Source: G965220825 sp965220825
GTDB taxonomy: Bacteria > Pseudomonadota > Alphaproteobacteria > UBA828
Assembly (NCBI GenBank): GCA_965220825.1
Contig: OZ244839.1
Coordinates: 992,001-1,056,000 of the forward strand
Length of the DNA stretch: 64,000 bases
Direction: 5' to 3'
The position numbers and the translations under genes were made by a program. Numbering within the stretch: the first letter of the stretch is position 1; the number at the start of each line of letters is the position of its first letter. The notes under the pieces are model-generated. The model made no database searches, was not told the origin of the DNA, and saw only the letters and a program-made list of their open reading frames with translations. Positions 60,091 through 64,000 of this stretch are shown here, one piece after another.

Positions 60091-61074
60091 TCAACCCGTG
60101 GCCCGTCCCGGACCGCCTTCGGGCCCCGCCCGGGCGTGCGGCGCGGAGAAGCTCAGAGCCGGCCCCCTGGGGACGATCCGGGTCGGGTTGATGTCCTCAT
60201 GGCTCCAATAGTAGTGCCGCTTGATCTGATCGAAATCGCAGGTCTCCGCCACGCCCGGAATCTGGTACAGCTCCCGGAGATAGTCGAGCAGGACGGCATA
60301 GTCCGCAATCCTTCGGAGATTGCACTTGAAGTGCCCGAAATAGACCGCATCGAAGCGGATCAACGTCGTGAACAATCGCCAGTCCGCCTCCGTGAGCACA
60401 GCGCCGCAGAGATAACGCCGTGCCTGGAGCCGCGCCTCGATCCAGTCCAACGCCGTGAAGAGCCGGTCGAAAGCCTCATCATACGCCGTCTGTTCGGTCG
60501 CGAAGCCCGCGCGGTAGACGCCGGCATTGATATCCTGGAAGACCCGCTCGTTCACCGCATCGATCTCGGCCCGGAGCGGCTCGGGGTAAAGGTCCGGCTC
60601 GTCGGCCGCGATACCGGGGAACCCTTCGTTGAACATGCGAAGGATCTCGGCGGACTCGTTGTTCACGATCGTCCCCCGCTCCCGGTCCCAGAGCACCGGT
60701 ACCGTGACCCGCCCGCTGTAGGAGGGGTCCGCGCGCGTATAGATCTCGTGCAGACGGCGGGCACCGAACAGGGGGTCGGCAAAAGCGCTTCCCGCGCTGC
60801 CGAAGGACCAGCCGTCCGCGCCCATCTCCGGCTCGACGACGGAGAGGGTGACGGCGCCGTCGAGCTTCTTCAGGCGGCGGGCGATTACCGTCCGGTGCGC
60901 CCAGGGGCAGGCCAGCGAGACATAGAGGTGATAACGCCCCGCCGCGCAGCGATATCCCGAGGCGCCGTCGGCCGTGATGCGGTCCCGAAAGGCGGACTCG
61001 CGGCGTACCAGACGCCCCTTCCCATCGGTGCGCCGCCCGCCCGGATGCCAGACGCCGTCTACCAGCTCTCCCAC
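60091..61074 (-). CDS. yqjG: glutathionyl-hydroquinone reductase (Xi-class GST, YqjG-like)
   Basis: A 327-aa Xi-class GST: FRDRITADG, YHLYVSLACPWAHRTVIARRLKKL with the catalytic Cys of CPWAHR, VPVLWDRERGTIVNNESAEILRMF, and C-terminal TEADWRLFTTLIRFDAVYFGHFKCNLRRI. It removes glutathione from hydroquinones. It lies 21 bases after the sugar-kinase gene on the same strand. Confidence 0.92.
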   Translation of the reverse strand: MGELVDGVWHPGGRRTDGKGRLVRRESAFRDRITADGASGYRCAAGRYHLYVSLACPWAHRTVIARRLKKLDGAVTLSVVEPEMGADGWSFGSAGSAFADPLFGARRLHEIYTRADPSYSGRVTVPVLWDRERGTIVNNESAEILRMFNEGFPGIAADEPDLYPEPLRAEIDAVNERVFQDINAGVYRAGFATEQTAYDEAFDRLFTALDWIEARLQARRYLCGAVLTEADWRLFTTLIRFDAVYFGHFKCNLRRIADYAVLLDYLRELYQIPGVAETCDFDQIKRHYYWSHEDINPTRIVPRGPALSFSAPHARAGPEGGPGRATG

Positions 61075-61095
61075 GATGTGGCGCGCCTTCGCCGC

Positions 61096-62124
61096 TCAGC
61101 CGGCGCGGGGCCCGGCGCGCGAGGATTCGCCGGGGTGGCGGCTCGCCTCCACGAAACCTGCGATGTCGGACGCCGGACGCGCGCCGAAATGGTCGATGAT
61201 CTCGGCCGCCGTCAGCGCCGCCAGGCGGCCGCAGTGAGCCAGGTCGAAGTCGCGCGAGAGCCCGTAGAGGAAACCCGCCGCATAGAGGTCTCCCGCGCCG
61301 GTGGTATCCACCACGCTCTCGACCGGGGCCGCGTCGACGATATGCACCTCGTCCGGGCTTGCCACTACGGAACCGCGCGCGCCCCTCGTCAACGCGGCGA
61401 CGGCACAGTGGCCACGCACGCGCTGCAGCGCAGCGTCGAAATCCTCGACCTGGTAGAGAGAAACGATCTCCTGCTCGTTCGCAAAGAGCACGTCCACATG
61501 GTTCTCCACCAAATCCAGAAACTCCGCCCGGTGGCGCTCGACGCAAAACGGGTCCGAAAGCGAAAGGGAGACGAGCCGATCGTTCGCATGGGCGATTCCC
61601 AAAGCCTTGCGAAAGGCCTCCTTGGCGCCCGGTGGGTCCCAGAGATAACCCTCCATATAGGTGATCCGCGCGGCGGCGATCACCGCCGGATCGATGTCCT
61701 CGGTGCCGAGTTCCAGGCAGGCGCCCAAGCAGGTATTCATGCTGCGCTCGGCATCCGGCGTGACGAAGACGAGGCAACGGGCCGTCGCCGCGCCGTCGTC
61801 CGAAAAGGGGGTCTCGAAGCGCACCCCCGCGGCCGTGATGTCGTGACGAAACACCGCGCCCATGGCGTCGTCCCGCACCTTGCCGATATAGCCCGTGGCG
61901 GCACCCAACTGGGCCGCACCCACCATGGTGTTCGCGGCGGATCCGCCGGATATCTCGATAGCGGGCCCCATGGCCTCGTAGAGCGCATCGGCGCGGGCTT
62001 CGTCTACCAGGGTCATTCCGCCCTTGGGGATGTCGTGCCGAATCAGGAAGGTATCGTCCGCACGCGCGACGATATCGACGATGGCATTGCCGATCCCCAC
62101 AACGTCCCACTCCATGGCGCCCAT
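61096..62124 (-). CDS. PfkB-family carbohydrate kinase (adenosine kinase-like)
   Basis: About 342 aa: VVGIGNAIVDIVARADDTFL, ISGGSAANTMVGAAQLGAATGYIGKVRDD, and C-terminal VDTTGAGDLYAAGFLYGLSR with the catalytic Asp of DTTGAGD. Adenosine or a nucleoside is the likely substrate in alphaproteobacteria, but sugar kinases share the motif. ATG 62124 has AAAGG six bases upstream; ATG 62115 is possible. Confidence 0.87.
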   Translation of the reverse strand: MGAMEWDVVGIGNAIVDIVARADDTFLIRHDIPKGGMTLVDEARADALYEAMGPAIEISGGSAANTMVGAAQLGAATGYIGKVRDDAMGAVFRHDITAAGVRFETPFSDDGAATARCLVFVTPDAERSMNTCLGACLELGTEDIDPAVIAAARITYMEGYLWDPPGAKEAFRKALGIAHANDRLVSLSLSDPFCVERHRAEFLDLVENHVDVLFANEQEIVSLYQVEDFDAALQRVRGHCAVAALTRGARGSVVASPDEVHIVDAAPVESVVDTTGAGDLYAAGFLYGLSRDFDLAHCGRLAALTAAEIIDHFGARPASDIAGFVEASRHPGESSRAGPRAG

Positions 62125-62340
62125 CCGCTGCCTTTCGCCGATCGCCTGCGCGCCGAAACTAGTGCCTTTCCGCACGGAAGGAAAACCGCCGTCCTCATAA
62201 ACGTCCCATGAGAAGGCGCGGAGGCGTATGAGGGAGAGACCGGGTGTCGACGTTCCGCTCGGCACGCGGTCGTACGGACCTGCAGCGGAGCCCGACCCGC
62301 TCAGGAGGCGCCTTGCGGCGAGACCCCGCGAAGCCTATCA

Positions 62341-63066
62341 GTGGCGTTCCACAACCATCCGCCCGACCCCATGACCCAGGACCTCATTCGCGCCGTCGCG
62401 CAGCTTGGAGACCGGCGTATCCGGCGCGTGATCCTGCTTACCCTCTGCCTCACGCTCGCCGCTTCCGCCGCCCTCGTACTGGCGGCGACGATCGCTCTCG
62501 GCACGTTGGAGCTCTCGGGAATCGGTTTTATCGACTGGATGCTCGGGCTCGTCGGCGGGCTGGCCGCAGCCTTCGTCGCATGGATGCTCTTTCCGGTCCT
62601 GGCCTCCGAACTTCTTTATCTCTTCCTGGACGAAGTGGCCGACGCGGTGGAAGCGCGCCATTACCCCAAGCTGCCCAGGGCCGCGCCGGCACCGGCCTGG
62701 CGCTACGCGCTTGCGGGACTCCGGCTCCTGCTCGTCATGGCGCTGTTCAACCTTCTGATTCTCCCGCTCTCCTTCGTCCCCTTCGCGAATATCGTCTATC
62801 CGCTGGTCTATCTCGCGGTGAACGGCATGCTGCTCGGCCGCGAATTCTGGGAGGTGGTGGCGCCGCGCCGCATGAGCTTTGCCGCCGCCCGTGCGCTGCG
62901 CCGGAAACATCGCTTCAAGGTGTTTGTATCCGGCGTCGTTATCGCCCTATTATTCACGGTCCCGGTCTTGAACTTGCTGGCGCCGGTCATCGCGACCGCT
63001 TTCGCGGTCCATGTCCATCGCCGCATCGCAGACGGCAAGGCCGGCGGCGGAACCACTGGCCCATAG
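62341..63066 (+). CDS. EI24/CysZ-like membrane protein
   Basis: A 241-aa protein with about four to six hydrophobic segments (VILLTLCLTLAASAALVLAATIAL, GLVGGLAAAFVAWMLFPVLASELLYLFLDEVADAVE, LLVMALFNLLILPLSFVPF, VFVSGVVIALLFTVPVLNLL) and the family NGMLLGREFWEVVAPRRM. CysZ relatives carry sulfate; the role here is unknown. Start is GTG 62341 or ATG 62371. Confidence 0.87.
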   Translation: MAFHNHPPDPMTQDLIRAVAQLGDRRIRRVILLTLCLTLAASAALVLAATIALGTLELSGIGFIDWMLGLVGGLAAAFVAWMLFPVLASELLYLFLDEVADAVEARHYPKLPRAAPAPAWRYALAGLRLLLVMALFNLLILPLSFVPFANIVYPLVYLAVNGMLLGREFWEVVAPRRMSFAAARALRRKHRFKVFVSGVVIALLFTVPVLNLLAPVIATAFAVHVHRRIADGKAGGGTTGP

Positions 63067-63101
63067 ACTCGAATATGCGCCACCATGACGCGGAGGACGG
63101 A

Positions 63102-63680
63102 ATGTTCCGGCGCAAGGGCGGCGAGCCCACCGACACAGACCGCGACGAAGACACATCGGGCAGCCGCGACAAAGGCACCCGGCTCAAAAATTTGGGAGAG
63201 AGGATCCCGCGTACCGCCGGTACGAAGGTCTCCTTCCACCCGGACGTCCCGCATCGGGCACCGGCTTCGCTCTCGGAGCCTACGCAATCGGATATCGATA
63301 CCGGAAGGATGACCGTCGGGCGAGAGATGACGCTCAGCGGCTGCAAGATCACCGAATGCGAACGGCTCACCATCGAAGGAACGGTGGAAGCCTCCATGGT
63401 GGACGGGCGCATTCTGGAGATTGCCAAAGGCGGTTGCTTCAAGGGAACCGCCTCGGTCGACAATGCCGAGATCTCGGGCACATTCGACGGCGAACTCACG
63501 GTGCGGAAGCGGCTTTCCGTCCAATCCTCGGGCAACGTTTCCGGCACGATCCGCTATGGGCAGCTCGAAGTCGAGCGGGGCGGTCGGGTCAACGGCACTG
63601 CCGAATACGACCCCTCGGACCGGGAAGCCGACCTTCAGTCGGTCTCGCTCGACGAAGAGGAATCCGACGAAGTCGCATAG
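63102..63680 (+). CDS. bactofilin-family polymer-forming protein
   Basis: A 192-aa bactofilin. A charged, disordered N-terminus (~70 residues) precedes the beta-helix repeat region: MTVGREMTLSGCKITECERLTIEGTVEAS, IAKGGCFKGTASVDNAEISGTFDGELTVRKRLSV, GNVSGTIRYGQLEVERGGRVNG. It should assemble into membrane-associated filaments that scaffold cell-shape or surface enzymes. ATG 63102 is chosen because GGAGG lies six bases upstream; ATG 63075 is also in frame. Confidence 0.9.
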   Translation: MFRRKGGEPTDTDRDEDTSGSRDKGTRLKNLGERIPRTAGTKVSFHPDVPHRAPASLSEPTQSDIDTGRMTVGREMTLSGCKITECERLTIEGTVEASMVDGRILEIAKGGCFKGTASVDNAEISGTFDGELTVRKRLSVQSSGNVSGTIRYGQLEVERGGRVNGTAEYDPSDREADLQSVSLDEEESDEVA

Positions 63681-63710
63681 CCACGTGCCCGGCCAGGCCG
63701 AGGCGCCTTG

Positions 63711-64000
63711 ATGCGCATCGCTATCGGATTGCCCTTTCTGCTCTGCTGCGCCTCCGTATTGGGCGCCTGCGCCGCGGGCGGAGACCGCGGACGGCTTGCC
63801 TCGCAGGCCGTCGCTCCCGCCGCCCTGGAATCCTCTTCGTCCGCAGCCCTCGAGCCCACCACGGCGGACGCCGGACCGGTGAGCGATATCCCTGTGCAAG
63901 GCACGACCCCGGCCGCTGCGACGGCGCGTGCCGACGATCCGAAGCGGATCGACACCAGCCGTGGCGGCGCGACCCCGGAACAGCTGACGGGCCTTGGACG
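63711..64000 (+). CDS. putative lipoprotein, N-terminal part (continues past window)
   Basis: From ATG 63711 the frame is open to the window end (96 codons). It begins MRIAIGLPFLLCCASVLGAC, a type II signal peptide with lipobox VLGAC, followed by a disordered Ala/Ser/Thr-rich linker and DDPKRIDTSRGGATPEQLTGLG at the edge. The last part resembles small alphaproteobacterial lipoproteins of unknown role. It follows the bactofilin gene by 30 bases. Confidence 0.75.
   Translation, partial: MRIAIGLPFLLCCASVLGACAAGGDRGRLASQAVAPAALESSSSAALEPTTADAGPVSDIPVQGTTPAAATARADDPKRIDTSRGGATPEQLTGLG

Noticed and set aside
1..64000. CRISPR arrays and rRNA genes
   Set aside because: No regularly spaced direct repeats and no rRNA signature were seen anywhere in the window.

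Overview
The window is a GC-rich chromosomal segment from an alphaproteobacterium. The evidence is a MucR/Ros regulator, the block rpiB-glyA-nrdR-ribD ... ribE-ribBX-ribH-nusB-thiL in the order usual for that class, a Xi-class glutathione transferase, a bactofilin, and ETF/HdrD-like electron-transfer genes. I cannot name the genus. There is one tRNA (Gly, GCC), no rRNA and no CRISPR array. Both window edges cut genes: a RecQ-type helicase on the left and a lipoprotein on the right.

Layout. 1-11.9 kb is mixed housekeeping: a RecQ helicase with an N-terminal exonuclease-like domain, a HAD phosphatase, an acetoacetate-decarboxylase-like protein, a three-gene bufferin-type (RiPP metallophore) operon bufA1-bufB-bufC, a glutamine amidotransferase, a thioredoxin-TPR/Lon-N/Trm112/DUF971 operon, proX, tRNA-Gly and chaC. 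12.3-17.8 kb is an operon of rhodanese, class V aminotransferase fold protein and the two hydantoinase/oxoprolinase subunits. 18-25.5 kb holds an EamA exporter, ruvX, an intradiol dioxygenase, gpsA, etfA and a single-chain fusion of an HdrD-like membrane oxidoreductase with EtfB. 25.5-31.3 kb is an accessory island, visibly AT-rich in its first part: a HEPN-like protein, a DUF6602 nuclease-like protein, a complete IS630-family element with a frameshifted transposase, an orphan HigA, and a leftward operon with a HicB-like protein, a PIN toxin and a 331-aa protein of unknown function.

31.3-35.8 kb carries a methylenetetrahydrofolate reductase next to a DNA-binding/methyltransferase-like protein, a promoter region with two perfect 14-bp palindromes, and a divergent acyl-CoA dehydrogenase. 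35.9-45.7 kb is the most coherent accessory locus: a divergent LamB/YcsF gene and eight tightly packed rightward genes (two tandem carboxyltransferase-type PxpB/PxpC pairs, a tartrate-dehydratase-like enolase, a LarA-like protein, a Rieske oxygenase and a NicX-like ring-cleavage dioxygenase). It looks like a pathway for oxidising and opening an N-heterocycle and hydrolysing the resulting amides. 

45.7-58 kb is the riboflavin/NusB/ThiL block. It is split between ribD and ribE by about 5.1 kb of unrelated DNA: a cysteine desulfurase stub, an intact hicB beside a decayed hicA, a PhyH dioxygenase, a quinone oxidoreductase and TPP-dependent E1 alpha/beta subunits. 58-64 kb has mucR, ampG, a glutathionyl-hydroquinone reductase, a PfkB kinase, an EI24 membrane protein, a bactofilin and the start of a lipoprotein.

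A family of short hairpin repeats (core GCGGGCCTGGAGACCCGC) sits in four intergenic places, three times as inverted pairs. Long open frames opposite most genes are a by-product of high GC and are not annotated.
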